64,000 bases of DNA. Origin: Actinomadura rifamycini DSM 43936 (GTDB lineage: Bacteria > Actinomycetota > Actinomycetes > Streptosporangiales > Streptosporangiaceae). A program made the translations under genes and the position numbers. The DNA lies in contig NZ_AULB01000008.1 in NCBI RefSeq assembly GCF_000425065.1, forward strand, positions 349,725 through 413,724, given 5' to 3'. Below the pieces are notes generated by a model. The model ran no database searches. It saw nothing but the letters and a program-made list of their open reading frames with translations, and was not told the origin of the DNA. Below, one piece after another: positions 34,082 through 45,972 of this stretch (positions within the stretch are counted from its first letter, which is position 1; every line of letters begins with the position of its first letter).

Positions 34082-34339
34082 GTGAAGTTCGACCTGGTCG
34101 ATACGCCGCATTTTTCGCCCTCGACCGCCCAAGATGATCAGCCGCCGACCTTGCGGGACCTGACCGCGGAGCTTTCCGCCGGCGTCGAAAAGGCCGCAGA
34201 CCAACTCGACGCGGCCCTCGGCGAACTGGCTGCGCTGACCTTTCGGCACACACGTCCGGAATCGGCCACCGCCCCTCCTCCGGACGACTTCCGGCCCGCC
34301 CGGTTCAGTGGCGACAGGAAGCGGGAGACTCCGGCATGA
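34082..34339 (+). CDS. Small helical protein, first gene of toxin operon
   Basis: An 85-residue protein with one predicted long helix (LRDLTAELSAGVEKAADQLDAALGELAAL) flanked by disordered ends. Size and position before a DUF6507 gene and a WXG-type toxin suggest an ESX-type partner. The GTG at 34082 has GAGGAG 5 bases upstream, and its stop overlaps the next ATG (ATGA). Confidence 0.65.
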   Translation: MKFDLVDTPHFSPSTAQDDQPPTLRDLTAELSAGVEKAADQLDAALGELAALTFRHTRPESATAPPPDDFRPARFSGDRKRETPA

Positions 34340-34674
34340 CGGCCTGGGACATCGACCCCGGCGGCGTGTGGGCCGCGCTCGCCCCCATCAAGGAGCACGT
34401 GCTCGGCGCCGACGGACTGGCGGGACGGTTCACGTCGCTCGCCGGGCACATCGACCAGGCCGACGCGGCGGCGGACAGCATGCCCGTCAATAGCGCGCTC
34501 ACCGCGTTCGTCGCCACCTACAAACCCGTGCTGACCGGAATGGCCGCCAAGGCGACCGGCTGCGTCAAGGGAGCGACCACCGCCACCAGGGCGTACGTCG
34601 ACGGTGACCTGGAGATGGCTCGGGAGGCGCAGCGCAACGCCGCGAAGGCCCCCGCACCGCGGATCGGCCGGTGA
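34336..34674 (+). CDS. DUF6507 family protein (ESX-associated, WXG-like)
   Basis: A 112-residue helical-hairpin protein starting MTAWDIDPGGVWAALAPIKEHV, a pattern typical of DUF6507, with a second helix region FVATYKPVLTGMAAKATGC. Such proteins resemble WXG100 partners and are encoded next to ESX substrates. It is coupled to both neighbours: ATGA with the upstream gene, GTGA with the toxin gene downstream. Confidence 0.75.
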   Translation: MTAWDIDPGGVWAALAPIKEHVLGADGLAGRFTSLAGHIDQADAAADSMPVNSALTAFVATYKPVLTGMAAKATGCVKGATTATRAYVDGDLEMAREAQRNAAKAPAPRIGR

Positions 34675-36845
34675 GCCCGACCGCGGTCGACCCGGCCGCG
34701 ATCGCCGCCCGGATCCCCACCCCCGACCTCGCCGGACTGGAGACCGCCGCCCGCGCCATCAAGAAGGACGGGGCCGCGATCGCCGCAACCGGGCACCGGA
34801 TCGCCGCGGCATGGAGCGGCCTGCGCGACGCCTACCGGGCACCGGAGGCCGGCGAGCTGCTCGCCGCGATCCGTCCCGTCCCCGCCGCGGGCGACGACGC
34901 CGAACGGGCCCTGACGGTCGTCGGCGACGCCCTGCTGACGTTCGTCGCCGAAGCGCGCGCGGCGATCGAGCGGCTCCGCCGCCTGCAACTGGAGGCGGCG
35001 GCGTTCCGCGACGAGATCGCGGGCGACGACGACTGGACCCACGACGGGCGGCTCACCGAGAAGAACGACATCCTGATCGGCGCGGTCGCCCACGCCCTCG
35101 CCGAATACCAGGGCGCCGAACGCGACTGCGCCAACCGGATCTCCTCGACGTTCGGCGGCGCCCGCTACGTACCCGCGGGCACTCCCGCTCGTCCGGACTG
35201 GGTCGTCTACGGGGCCGACGAGCACAACCTGCCCGACGCCGCCGAAACGCCCTGGGGGACCCCCGGCGAGGACACCTACTGGTGGGAGGACGTCGGCGCG
35301 GGTTTCGGGACGTTCTTCGGTGGCCTGCTCGACACCTTCACCGACCTCACCGGCCTGACCGACACCGAGAACGGCGCCGCGTTCGGCGCCGGGCTCGGCG
35401 ATATCGCGGGCAACCTCCGCGACAACTGGACCGACCTGGCCGCCGGCCTCGGCACCGCCGGGCTCGCCCTCTCGGGCATCAAGGGCAAGGACGGCTGGAT
35501 CGTCGACGGCGACGGCGTCCACCCGAAGCGCTTCGTGACCAACCGGCTCGACGCCAAAGCGTCGCTCATCGATGCGATGGTTCCCTGGCGGGAATGGGAC
35601 GACCGCCCCGGCTACGTCCTCTCCTTGGGCGGGCTGAACGCCGCCTCGCTGCTGCTCGAGGGCGGCGGCCTCCTCAAGGTGTTCGGCAAGGGCGGTGCTC
35701 TGCGGCACCTTGACGGCCCGATCCCCCACGCCGACCTCCCCGACACCGACCTGCCCGCCCCCGCCCGCGCACCCACGGCGTCCGAACTGCAAAAGCTGAT
35801 CGACGACCTGGAGCTCGACGAACGGGAACTCGCCTACGTCAGGCACGACCTCGGCGCCCCGGACCGCCCCGGAACCGCCCCCGCCGCGCCCGAAGTCCCG
35901 GCCCCGCGCCCTGCCCCGGCCCCGTCCCGGACGGCCGAGACCGGCGCGACCGACCACCCCATGCGCGCACCGGACGACACCCCCGCACCACACGACCTCC
36001 CCACCGCCCCCGAACGCCCGGACGACGGCGAGCCCGGCCCGGCGGCACCGGCCAAGCCCGAGGGGAGCGAGTCCGGCGCTCCGAGCACGGATGACATACC
36101 GGGCCGAGGAGACGCGAACGAAAGCCCGTCCGCGTCATTCCCCTCTCTGAGTCCCGAGCAGCTCGCGGACCTGCGACGCACCGAGCAGCGCGCACGGCGC
36201 ATCGCGGCGGAACACGGTGTGGACGTCGAATTCACCGGTTACCCGATCGACCCCCGCAACGCCGAGGGGCTGGCCGAGGCCCTGGAGGGCGCGGCCAGGG
36301 ACTACCCTTCGGTCTTCCGTGACATGGAGGTCGTGCGGGTAAAGAGCCTCGACGATCTGCGAGTCTATCACCCGAGCGCGGGGACGAACCTCATGGGCTA
36401 CTCAATCAATAACCGGAAGGGACCCGGGCCACAGGGACTCTACTTCAACGGGGAGAATTTCGTTGACCAGGAATTGTCAAATGCCATCGCGATCGAGCGA
36501 GCGAAAGAAGGATGGGCCGTCCCCGGTGGACTCACAGCCGAGGGAACCTTTTACCATGAGTTCGGCCATCAGCTCGGAAACCGGATTCTCACCGATCCGC
36601 GACTGACGGGCGAGTTGCGCGACGAGTTGAAGAAGATCGGCGTGTCCGTGGACCCGGACTCTCTTCACCCCGCCATCCCCTTCGGCAGGCGGGCCATCGA
36701 AGACGGGATGGGCGTGTACGGCTCGCAGAATCCGAGCGAAATGCTCGCCGAAGGGTTCGCCGAGTGGCGAATGACGTCCAATCCGAGACCCATCGCAGCG
36801 GTCATCGGCGAGTTCATCGACAAGCACTTCAAGGGGGAGCGATGA
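34671..36845 (+). CDS. Polymorphic toxin with WXG-like head and zincin metallopeptidase tip
   Basis: A 724-residue protein without a Sec signal. Residues 1-130 are a helical ESX/LXG-like targeting region; 130-370 form a middle part with Gly-rich hydrophobic stretches ([18 protein letters not shown]). Residues 395-500 are a long Pro/Ala-rich linker. The last 210 residues are a new domain with the zinc motif H629-E-F-G-H633 ([10 protein letters not shown]) and downstream acidic ligands in [11 protein letters not shown] (E690/E694). This is the signature of a zincin peptidase effector. The tip (about 36360-36845) has lower GC than the rest. The downstream gene overlaps by ATGA and is the candidate immunity gene. 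Confidence 0.85.
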   Translation: MSPTAVDPAAIAARIPTPDLAGLETAARAIKKDGAAIAATGHRIAAAWSGLRDAYRAPEAGELLAAIRPVPAAGDDAERALTVVGDALLTFVAEARAAIERLRRLQLEAAAFRDEIAGDDDWTHDGRLTEKNDILIGAVAHALAEYQGAERDCANRISSTFGGARYVPAGTPARPDWVVYGADEHNLPDAAETPWGTPGEDTYWWEDVGAGFGTFFGGLLDTFTDLTGLTDTENGAAFGAGLGDIAGNLRDNWTDLAAGLGTAGLALSGIKGKDGWIVDGDGVHPKRFVTNRLDAKASLIDAMVPWREWDDRPGYVLSLGGLNAASLLLEGGGLLKVFGKGGALRHLDGPIPHADLPDTDLPAPARAPTASELQKLIDDLELDERELAYVRHDLGAPDRPGTAPAAPEVPAPRPAPAPSRTAETGATDHPMRAPDDTPAPHDLPTAPERPDDGEPGPAAPAKPEGSESGAPSTDDIPGRGDANESPSASFPSLSPEQLADLRRTEQRARRIAAEHGVDVEFTGYPIDPRNAEGLAEALEGAARDYPSVFRDMEVVRVKSLDDLRVYHPSAGTNLMGYSINNRKGPGPQGLYFNGENFVDQELSNAIAIERAKEGWAVPGGLTAEGTFYHEFGHQLGNRILTDPRLTGELRDELKKIGVSVDPDSLHPAIPFGRRAIEDGMGVYGSQNPSEMLAEGFAEWRMTSNPRPIAAVIGEFIDKHFKGER

Positions 36846-37702
36846 CGACGATCATACCACCGGCGAGCATCTGCAGTTCCTGCACCCGACTGAAGACCAT
36901 GCCGGATCCAGAATACATCTATGAACCTCGCCACACTTTCGACACGGGAACGACCTATTATTGCAAGGCTTTTCCAGATGGCATTCCCTGGGATATTCGA
37001 TGGGGTGAGCGCGACCACCGTCTCCCATATCCAGGCGACCAGGGAGTTCGCTACGAATTGCACCCCGGCAAAGAGGTTCTTCTCGCTGGCTATGAGCGGG
37101 ATGTGTCGGCCGCGCAGCGCAATCGGGATGTCGGCGAGAGCTCCGAGAGCTGGCTGCGGGAGATGGCGGACCTCAAGCGCCGCCGGCTCGGTGTCCTGCA
37201 CGCGGTGATGGACGCGGCGCGGGTGGTGATCCCCGCGCGCGAGGACGGGTCGCCCGCGGACTACGACCTGGACGACTTCCGCTGGCTTGCCCTGACGACC
37301 GGGGACGCCTGGACCGATTGGGACGAGCCCGAGGGTTTCGTGTCCTGGCGCCCGACGACGCTCGAAGAACTCACCCGTCCCGACCTTTCCGGTGTCTTCC
37401 TCTACGTCGGTCGAGGCGAACCGCTTCTCCCGACCGACGACATCGCCGCGATCGACCTTCCTCTCTACCGGGCGGTCCGTGCCGGACGCCCCGCGGCCGA
37501 GGTCCTGACCCGGCTCCGTAACGCGACCGTGTATCTCGCCCCCGAGGACGGCGGCGGCGTCTTCACTTCACCGCTGGCGCTGCAGGCGGCGACCGGGCAT
37601 GCGGCCTGGCGGAGTGTGGGCGGGGTCGAAGTTTCGGCAGCCGTGGGTGCTGAGTTCGTCCTGGATCCGGGTCATCCGCACGAGATGGCGCTTCGGGTCT
37701 AA
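36842..37702 (+). CDS. Putative immunity protein, two-domain fusion
   Basis: A 286-residue protein. Residues 1-85 have ICSSCTRLK, then [21 protein letters not shown] and [13 protein letters not shown]. This Cys-containing domain pattern is familiar from small stand-alone proteins near toxins in many bacteria; I recall no established function. Residues about 105-286 are a different alpha/beta domain ([40 protein letters not shown]) resembling SseB-like ESX-associated proteins. The first 250 bases are clearly lower in GC than the rest, matching the toxin tip just upstream. The start overlaps the toxin stop (ATGA). Confidence 0.7.
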   Translation: MTTIIPPASICSSCTRLKTMPDPEYIYEPRHTFDTGTTYYCKAFPDGIPWDIRWGERDHRLPYPGDQGVRYELHPGKEVLLAGYERDVSAAQRNRDVGESSESWLREMADLKRRRLGVLHAVMDAARVVIPAREDGSPADYDLDDFRWLALTTGDAWTDWDEPEGFVSWRPTTLEELTRPDLSGVFLYVGRGEPLLPTDDIAAIDLPLYRAVRAGRPAAEVLTRLRNATVYLAPEDGGGVFTSPLALQAATGHAAWRSVGGVEVSAAVGAEFVLDPGHPHEMALRV

Positions 37703-37793
37703 GTGCTTTCGGGGATGGGCGGGGGGAGTTCACTGAGCTGCCTGAGTTCCTTTCGGGGGCTTGTTAGATTGAAGGAAACGAGAGGATCCCCCC

Positions 37794-38147
37794 TTGAACC
37801 AACTGGTGCGCTGGGAGACGTCCAACGGGAGCGTCGTCGTCGAGATGGACGATGACGAGCCGGGTTTCGAGTCGGTGTCGCGGAGCGACGGGATCCTGCG
37901 GGACGCGGGCGCCAAGTTCGAGGACGCCCTGCACAGCGTGCGGGACGCGGCCGAGTCGGCGCTCGCGACGCTGCGGAACGGGGATCTGAGGCCGGACGTC
38001 CTGGAGTTGGAGTTCGGCGTCAAGTTGAACGCGGAGGCGGGCGCCGTCATCGCGAAGACGTCCGTCGAGGGGCAGCTCAAGGTCCGGATGACGTGGGGAC
38101 GGACGGACGACGCGGTGCCCCCGGGAGACGACGACGAGGGGGCGTAG
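37794..38147 (+). CDS. Trypco1 (CU044_2847 type) trypsin-associated protein
   Basis: A 117-residue protein of the trypsin-co-occurring domain family: NGSVVVEMDDDEPGFESVSR (N-terminal strands), EDALHSVRDAAESALATLR (helix) and PDVLELEFGVKLNAEAGAVIAKTSVEGQLKV (C-terminal strands). In this family the short protein is encoded next to a trypsin-like protease of NTP-dependent conflict systems and is thought to be its partner or substrate. The TTG at 37794 follows GAGAGGA; a GTG four codons later is an alternative. Its stop is 5 bases before the protease start. Confidence 0.85.
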   Translation: MNQLVRWETSNGSVVVEMDDDEPGFESVSRSDGILRDAGAKFEDALHSVRDAAESALATLRNGDLRPDVLELEFGVKLNAEAGAVIAKTSVEGQLKVRMTWGRTDDAVPPGDDDEGA

Positions 38148-38152
38148 CCGCC

Positions 38153-39807
38153 GTGGCGGACGTGGAGTGGCGCGCCTGGGTCGGGGACGCGGCCGGCGAG
38201 AAGCTCGGCGCGGCGTTCCTGGTCACCCGGACGCGGCTGCTGACCTGCGCGCACACGGTGCACGGGCGGGACGAGGCGCGGGTCGGGTTCCCCGGGTTCG
38301 CGGAGGGGCTGCCGGTGAAGGTCGTCCGGTGCGGCGACTGGGCGCGCGCCGGGGATCCGGGTGATGTCGCGCTCCTCGAGCTGGCCGAGCCGGTCCCGCT
38401 GGAGCCGGCGGCGTTCGCCGACCCGGTGCGGCTGCGCACGGACGGGACGTCCGGGCGCCGGTTCGGCGTGTGCGGGTTCCCGCGGCGCCGCGACGCGGGC
38501 GAGCGGCACGCGACCGTGACGACGGATCCGGGCTGGTCGATGCAGCGGGAGTGGTGGGAGATCCGCACCGGTGCGGGCGACGTCCTCGAGGAGGGGTACA
38601 GCGGCTCGGCGGTCTGCGACACGGCGTCGGGCGAGGTCATCGGCATGGTGACGAACGCCGAGCGGAGGAGCGGCGCCGACCGGGGGTGGATGCTGCCGAT
38701 CACCCGGATCCGTCGCTACTGGGAGGAACTGGACGATCTGCTGCCGCTGCCGTGGCTGACCGCGCCCGCCCGCCGGGAGCTGCGGGACGTGCTCGCGGGG
38801 GTGCCGTGCGGGGAGGCGCTGCGGGCCGATCTGGCCGGGGTGGCGGGGCGCCCGCCGGTGGAGGCGTTCCGGTCGGCGTGGGACGCGGTCCGGTTCGTCG
38901 CGGAGGGCTGGCCGGAGGACCGGCTGGCCCGGTTCCTCGGGCTGCTCGGCGGGCGGCTGGCCGAGCCCCGGCGGCGCGCGCTCGGCGCCTGGACGTCCCG
39001 GCACCTTCCGGCGTCCCCGCCCCCGGACGGGACGGCGCCCGCGTCGGTCATCGTGCGGCTGGAGCGGCAGGCGTTCGACTTCGACCTGACCGTGCAGACC
39101 TGGGCGGACGGGGCCGTCGGGGCGTCCCGCCATGTCGCGGGGGTCCCGGAGAAGGGCGTGCGGCGCGCGGTCGAGGCGGCCGTGGCGGAGGTGGCGCCCG
39201 CGCTGTTCGGCCGCGAATGGATGATCGAGTTCGCGGTGCCGGAGGGCTGGCTGGGCAAGCCGTTCGAGGAGTGGCACCTCGACTCCGGCAAGAACATCAG
39301 GATGCGCCGGTATCCGGTGGTGGTGCGGGACGTGGAGCGGCTGCGGCCCGACTCGTTCCGCCGCGACCAGGCGCACCACCGGTGGCGGGTGCTGGCCGAG
39401 CGGGGGCGGGCCGAGCCGGAGCCGGTCGCGTGCGACACGCCGCGCAGGGGCAGCCACTTCGAGGACCGGCTCGAGGCGAACCCGCACTACTGCGTGCTCG
39501 TCTACGGGACGCGGCCGGTGAAGCCGTGGCTGACCGCCGCGCTGAACAACGGCATCCCGGTGATGCTGTGGCCGCGGACGGCCTGCGACGACGCGTCGCA
39601 CGACGGCTGCCGGGGGCACCGGCTCTCCGGCGACCTCGCGTCGGCCGTCCGCGGGCGGCCTCCCGGCGACCTGCCGCGCGTCGCGCTGGAACTGCGCCGG
39701 AAGGCGCTCGTCGCGCCGAAGGGCGAGCCGCACTGCGGCCGCGACCTGACGATGCTGTGGGACGACCCGTCCCGGCTCCCCGACCCGCCGCTCGCGATGG
39801 AGGCATA

Positions 39808-39808
<1 letters not shown>
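38153..39808 (+). CDS. Trypsin-like protease fused to a VMAP-C domain
   Basis: A 551-residue protein. Residues 1-200 are a chymotrypsin-fold protease with the full triad: H34 (LLTCAHTVHG), D71 (DPGDVALLEL) and S150 (GYSGSAV). There is no signal peptide, so it acts inside the cell. A helical segment (about 205-285, LPWLTAPARRELRDVLAGVP) resembles an effector-associated death-like adaptor domain. The C-terminal part (about 300-551), with PEGWLGKPFEEWHL, YPVVVRDVERLRP and PVKPWLTAALNNGIPVMLWPR, matches VMAP-C, the vWA-MoxR-associated module. It probably cleaves a target upon activation by the MoxR/vWA partners. It shares one base with the MoxR start (TAGTG). Confidence 0.85.
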
Positions 39809-40759
<951 letters not shown>

Positions 40760-40767
<8 letters not shown>

Positions 40768-43700
40768 CATCGAGCGGCTGCGCGCCGTCCTCGCCGCGAC
40801 GGGCCCGCCGCCGGACGCGCGGGAGCTGAGCGAGCTGCTGTGGCTCGCCTGCCGGATCGGCGGGGACGATCCGCCGCGCCGGAGCGGGCGCCCGTCGGTC
40901 CGGTCGAGGCGGCCGCGTGCCCGCCGCGCGTCCGGCCGGACGTCCGGGAGGGCACCGCCGGGCCGCCGCGACCCGCCCCGGACGTCCCGCTCCACCCGCT
41001 GCCCGCCGCTCCCCCGCCCGCCCGGACGGACGCGGGCGCCGAAGAGGTCCTCGTCCCGACGGCGCCCATGCTGGCGGACCCGCGCGGCCTGCAGCGCGCG
41101 CTGCGTCCGCTGAAGCGCCGCGTCCCGTCCCCGCGCCGCCGCGAACTCGACGAGGACGCGACCGCCGCGCGCATCGCCGACTCCGGGCTGTGGGCGCCCG
41201 TCCTCGTGCCCGCCCCCGAGCGGTGGCTGACGCTCGACCTCGTCGTCGACACCGGGCCGACGATGCGGCTGTGGCGGCCCCTCGCCCGCGAACTCGCCGA
41301 AACCCTCGTGCGGCAGGGCGCGTTCCGGAACGTGCACGTCTCGTACCTGCGCGGCGGCCGGGTGTCGGGCGGGCCGGGCGCCCCGCCGCGGGCGCCGGGC
41401 ACGCTCCTGCACCCGTCCGGACGCCACGCGGTGCTCGTCCTCAGCGACTGCTCGGGCCCGCACTGGTGGGACGGGCGCGCGGCGCGCGCCGTCCGGCGCT
41501 GGGCGCGGACCGGGCCGACCGCGATCCTGCAGCCGCTCCCGGAGCGCATGTGGCGGCGGACGGCCGCGCCGACGACGCCCGGCACCGCGCACCCGCCGCG
41601 TCCGGGCGCGCCGAACACCGACCTCCGGTTCGTCCCGTACGACGGGGACGCGGCCGGCGTGCCCGTGCCGGTGCTGGAGGTCGCGCCGCGCTGGTTCGCG
41701 GCGTGGGCCGACCTGGTGGCGGGGGCGGGGCCGCGGCCGGTCGCCGCCGCGCTGCCGCAGCCGTCCCGCCCGTCCGGTCCGGCGCCCGTCGAGCGGGAGC
41801 GCGACCTGCCGGTGGACGAACGCGTCCGCCGGTTCCTCGCGACGGCGTCCCCGACCGCCGCGGAGCTCGCCGCGCACGTCGCGGTGTCGGTGCCGTCCCT
41901 GCCGGTCATGCGGCTGATCCAGCACCGGGTCCTGGGCGGCGCCGGGCCGGGGCAGCTCGCCGAGGTGCTGCTGAGCGGGCTGCTGCGGCCCGTCGACGAC
42001 CTGCACTACGCGTTCGTCCCGGGGGCGCGGGAGGCGCTTCTCGACACCCTGCCGCGTCCCGAGGCGCAGCACACGCGGCACGTCCTGGAGGCGGTGTCGG
42101 CGGAGATCGAGCGCCGCGTGGGGACGGGCGCCGAGGTGTTCCGCGCGCTCGTCCCGTCGTCCGGGGGCCGGGTGCGGCTCGTCGCCGACACCGGGCACTT
42201 CGCGGTCGTGTCGCCGCGGACCCGCGCGAGCCTTCCACCCGCCCCGTCCGTCCCGCCCGTCCCGCCCGTCCCGTCCGTCGGGCGGGCGCCGCTGGACTAC
42301 TCCGAGCTGCTCGGGGCGCCGCCGGAGGACCTGATCGGCGGGGAGCGGCCCGACCTCTGGGACCCCGTCCCCTTCGGCGAGCAGGACGGCGGCCCGCTCA
42401 TCGGCCTGGACCTGCTGGCCGAACGCGGCGGGCACCACCTCGCGATCATCGGCCCGCGGACGCTCCGCGACCGCTGGCTCCGCACGCTCGTCGTCAGCCT
42501 CGTCCTCCACCACCCGCCGAGCAAGGTCGAGTTCGCGTTCGTGGATTTCTCGGGCGGCGCGTCCTTCACGGGTCTCGGCGCACTGCCGCACGTGGCGGCG
42601 GCGGTCCACGCCACGTCCCTGGACTCCGCACTCCTCGACGGGTTCGAATCGGTCCTCGACGCCGAACTGGCCCGCCGCGAGGACATCCTCCGCGAAGCCG
42701 GAGCACGGACCTGGCTCGACTACCGGGCCGACATCGTGCTGGGTTCGTCCCGCCCCCGGCTGCCCGCCCTCGTCGTCGTCCTCGACGACACCGACCCCCT
42801 GTTCGAGCACCGGCCCGCGCTGCGCGACTTCCTCGCGAACCGGATCGACCGCGCCCTCGCCGCCGGCGTCCGCCTCGTCCTCTGCGCCTCGGCCCGGCCC
42901 GCCCTGGGGTCGCTCGACGACATGGCCGTCCTCGCCCCGGCCACGGGCGAGGAGGACGACGGGTACGCGACCCTCTACAGGCCGAGCGTCGGCCTCTCGG
43001 TCCGGATCCGCCCGGGAGTCGTCTCGCCGGACGCGCTGGCACCGCTCGTGGAGGCGCTGGCCGCCGCGGACCCGCCCGCCCGCCCACTGCCGTGGCCGTC
43101 CGCCGGCGGCACCGGCGACGACGGGGCGGCGAGCGAGGAGCACGCGCCGCCGGAAGGCGAGCAGCCGGGACCGGCCGAATGGCTCCGCGATGCATTCGCC
43201 GCGCGTCTCCACGACATCGGGCGAACGCTCGACCTGCTGGCCGAGGCCGAGTCGGACGCCCGCCGCATGCGGGCGCGAGTGGCGACCGGGATCGCGGCGC
43301 CGCTGCCGCCGCCGCTGCCGGAGCGGGCGTCCGCGCTCGCGCGCCGCCTGGCGCACCTCGACCGCGACATCCGGACGGACGGCGACTGGACGGACCGGGC
43401 CCGACACGTCGACGCCCTCAAGCGGGAAGCCGCCGCGGCGCTGCAGGACGCGCGGAAGACGATCGAGGCCGTCCGGGCGTTGAGCGCGCGGTACGACGAA
43501 CTGCGGGGCCGGTTGCGCGACGCCCGCGATGCGGCCGTTCGGCAGGGCCTCTCCGAGAACGAGGGAACGGCCGAGCTGTATTCGAGGGCGCACGACCTGG
43601 TGGAGACCGCCCCGTGCGACCTGGAGTCGGCCGACGCGGCGGTGTCGGCCTACGAGCAGGCCGTGTCGTCGGGTCAGCGGACGGCACCTGCCGGTTCGGG

Positions 43701-45924
43701 CTCCCAACCCGACGACACGCGCACCACCGAGGGCGCAGCGGCGGTGCGCGACTTCCTCTGGGCGAACCTCCGCGAGGACGTGGACGGGCCGATCGTCGGC
43801 TTCGACGAGGACGGCCGCGCCGTCTCGCCCTACCCGTTCGGCCTCGGACGGAAGGTGGGGCACGGTTTGATCGTGGGCGACTCCGCGACCCGGCGGCGGG
43901 TGCTCCGCGCGTTCACGCTCGGGATCGCGACGGCACGCGCGCCCGAGGACGTCTCGCTCATCCTGGGCGGCCTGGGCGAGCACCCGCTGGGCGCGCCTCT
44001 CGACTTCCCGCACGTGCTGTACGCGGGTGCGGAACTGCTCGGGCGCCCGGACGAGCTCCAAGGGTTCCTGGAACTCCTGTCGGATCAGCTGGTACCCGGC
44101 GCCGCCGGTGACGGCGACGGCGGCCCATCCGTGTTCGTCGTCGTCGACACGTCGGTGACGCTGCCGTCCGGCCGTCCCGAGGTCGGGGAGGCGCTCCTCC
44201 GGCTCGCCCAGCGGGGCCGGAGCCAGGGTGTGGCCCTGGTGCTCGCTTCCGAGACGGTGGAGAGCGGCGGCATATGGGACCGGCTCATGCCGCTGCTGGA
44301 GTGGCGCATAGCGACCGGTCCCCTTCCGCCCGCCGTGCTGCTCCAGGTCCTCGGCCGCGGCGGTTCGACGTTCCGCGACGACGGGGACGCGTACCTGCTG
44401 CCCGCCCACGGTCCCCTTCGCCGGTTCACCATGGCCCCGGAGCCCGACCCGGAGGAGCTGGAGGCGTTTCTGTACCGGATGCGCCTCCAACCGCCCACGC
44501 TGGAGGAGACCTCGCCGGAGGAGACCTCGCCCCCCGTCAGACCGGCGCCGGCTCCCCCGCCTCCGCCGGGCCAGTACACGATCCTGGCGTGCGACGTCCA
44601 GGCGTTCGCCGGGCGCACCACGGTGCGGCGGCAGGACGCGTGGGCGATGACGCGGGAAGTCCTGCAGCAGGGGCTGGACGCGAGCCTGGAGGCGACCGGG
44701 GTGCGGCTCGACGACTGCTACTGGGAGGACCGCGGCGACGGAGTCCTGGTGCTGCTGCCCCCGGGCGGCGGCACGGACGCGCTGCTGTCGTCGGTAGTGG
44801 ACACGCTGGCCGCCGCGCTGTGGCACCACAACGAGGCCGCGGCGGACGGCGCCCGCGTCCGGTTGCGGGTCGCGGTGCACGCCGGGGAAGTCCGCCACGA
44901 CGGGCTCGGGGTCGTGGGCTTCGCCCTGAACCACGCGTTCCGGCTGCTGGACGCGCGGGCGACCCGGGACAGGCTCGACGGGCCCGGGACCCTGCTGGCC
45001 GTGATCGTGTCGCAGCGCGTCTACGAGGACGTCGTGCGGCACGGCCCGGAGTCGGTCGCGCCGGACGAGTACCTGCGGGTCGACGTCCCGATGCGCGAGA
45101 CCGACGAGAGGGCGTGGATCCGGACCCTCGGGCAGGAGGACGTTCTCGGCATGCGCGCCGGACGGGCGCGGCCGCCGGCGCTCATCGGCGCCGCCCTCGC
45201 GGCGCCCCCGCCCGGCGTGGGGCTCCCGGCGGTGGCTCTGCCCGCGCGGGTGGGGGTCGGCGAGCTGCCCGCGCCCGCGGACGGGCGCGTGCCGATCGGG
45301 GTGCGGAACGCGGACCTCGACCCCGTCCTCCTGGACTTCGACGCGGATCCGCATCTGCTGCTCGTGGGGACGCCCAGCGCGGGGCGCAGCAACCTGATGC
45401 GGCTGATCGCGGACGGGCTCGGGGCACCTGGCACCGGCCGGGAGCGGGCCGTGTTCGTCGTCGACCCACGCGGTCTGCTGGAGGAGCTGGCGACCGGGTC
45501 CGGGCTGGGCGCGACCGTCGGCCCCGGGGTCCGGTACTCGGATTCGGCCGACGATCTCGCCGGCGTCCTGGCCGAGGCCGCCGCGGCCGGGGCCGCGGGG
45601 AAGGAGACCTTCCTGCTGGCCATGGACCCGGACGGCGCGGGGCACGCCGCGACCCTCCGCTCCGCGCTCGATGAGGCGCCGGCCGGGCCGCACCTCGTGC
45701 TCGGGCTGGCGGACCGCCGGTCCGGCGGGGCGATGCGGCCCGTCGTCTCCCGGCTGTACGCCCTGGACGCGCCCGCGATCCTGCTGGGGCACTGCAGTGG
45801 GGCGGTCGCGGAGCTGTACGGCGCCGTGTCCCCTTTCGACGGCGCGCCTCCCGGCCGCGGGGTGCTGGTGCGCCGCCGCGAGCGGACCAGGATCCAGGTG
45901 GCGGACGTGGCGCCGCGGCGGTAG
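40760..45924 (+). CDS. Giant SAV_2336/vWA - triple EccC-like - nucleotide cyclase protein (frameshifted near 5' end)
   Basis: About 1,721 residues if one frameshift is corrected. The family-like start MSDIERLRAVLAATGPPP is in one frame (40760 to about 40875); everything from about 40875 on is in the -1 frame. Order: SAV_2336-type N-terminal region with a vWA-like fold (LTLDLVVDTGPTMRLWRP, VLVLSDCSGPHWWDG); EccC/FtsK-like module 1 (about 42350-43080, VKFAFVDFSGG-type strand); helical region (43180-43670); EccC-like module 2 (43780-44480); class III cyclase domain (44575-45130); EccC-like module 3 (45290-45880). The P-loops read GPRTLRDRW, GDSATRRRV and GTPSAGRSN, so all three lack the Walker-A Lys. 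The cyclase keeps its metal Asp residues (ILACDVQAF, EDRGDGVLVL) and the transition-state Asn/Arg (LNHAFRLLDA). This is the scaffold of the operon. Confidence 0.85.
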
Positions 45925-45932
45925 CGGAACCG

Positions 45933-45954
45933 TTTTGGATCGTCCTGTCCATAA
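45933..45954. promoter_or_regulatory. TetR operator A over a leaderless promoter
   Basis: Near-palindrome with half-sites TTTTGGA and TCCATAA separated by 8 bases (one mismatch between arms). It overlaps a promoter TTGGAT (45935-45940) - 19 bases - TACGCT (45960-45965). The -10 ends 7 bases before the tetR ATG at 45973, implying a leaderless message. A sister site lies at 46588. Confidence 0.55.
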
Positions 45955-45972
45955 CGTGCTACGCTCCCCCGC

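Noticed and set aside
36135..37201. Minus-strand open frames antisense to the toxin tip and immunity gene
   Set aside because: They appear only because GC is lower here and stops are few; no start signals or domain patterns support them.
40917..44111. A 1,064-codon plus-strand open frame overlapping the giant gene
   Set aside because: Its translation is Ala/Arg/Gly/Pro low complexity in an alternative frame; the EccC-like and vWA-like motifs are all in the other frame.
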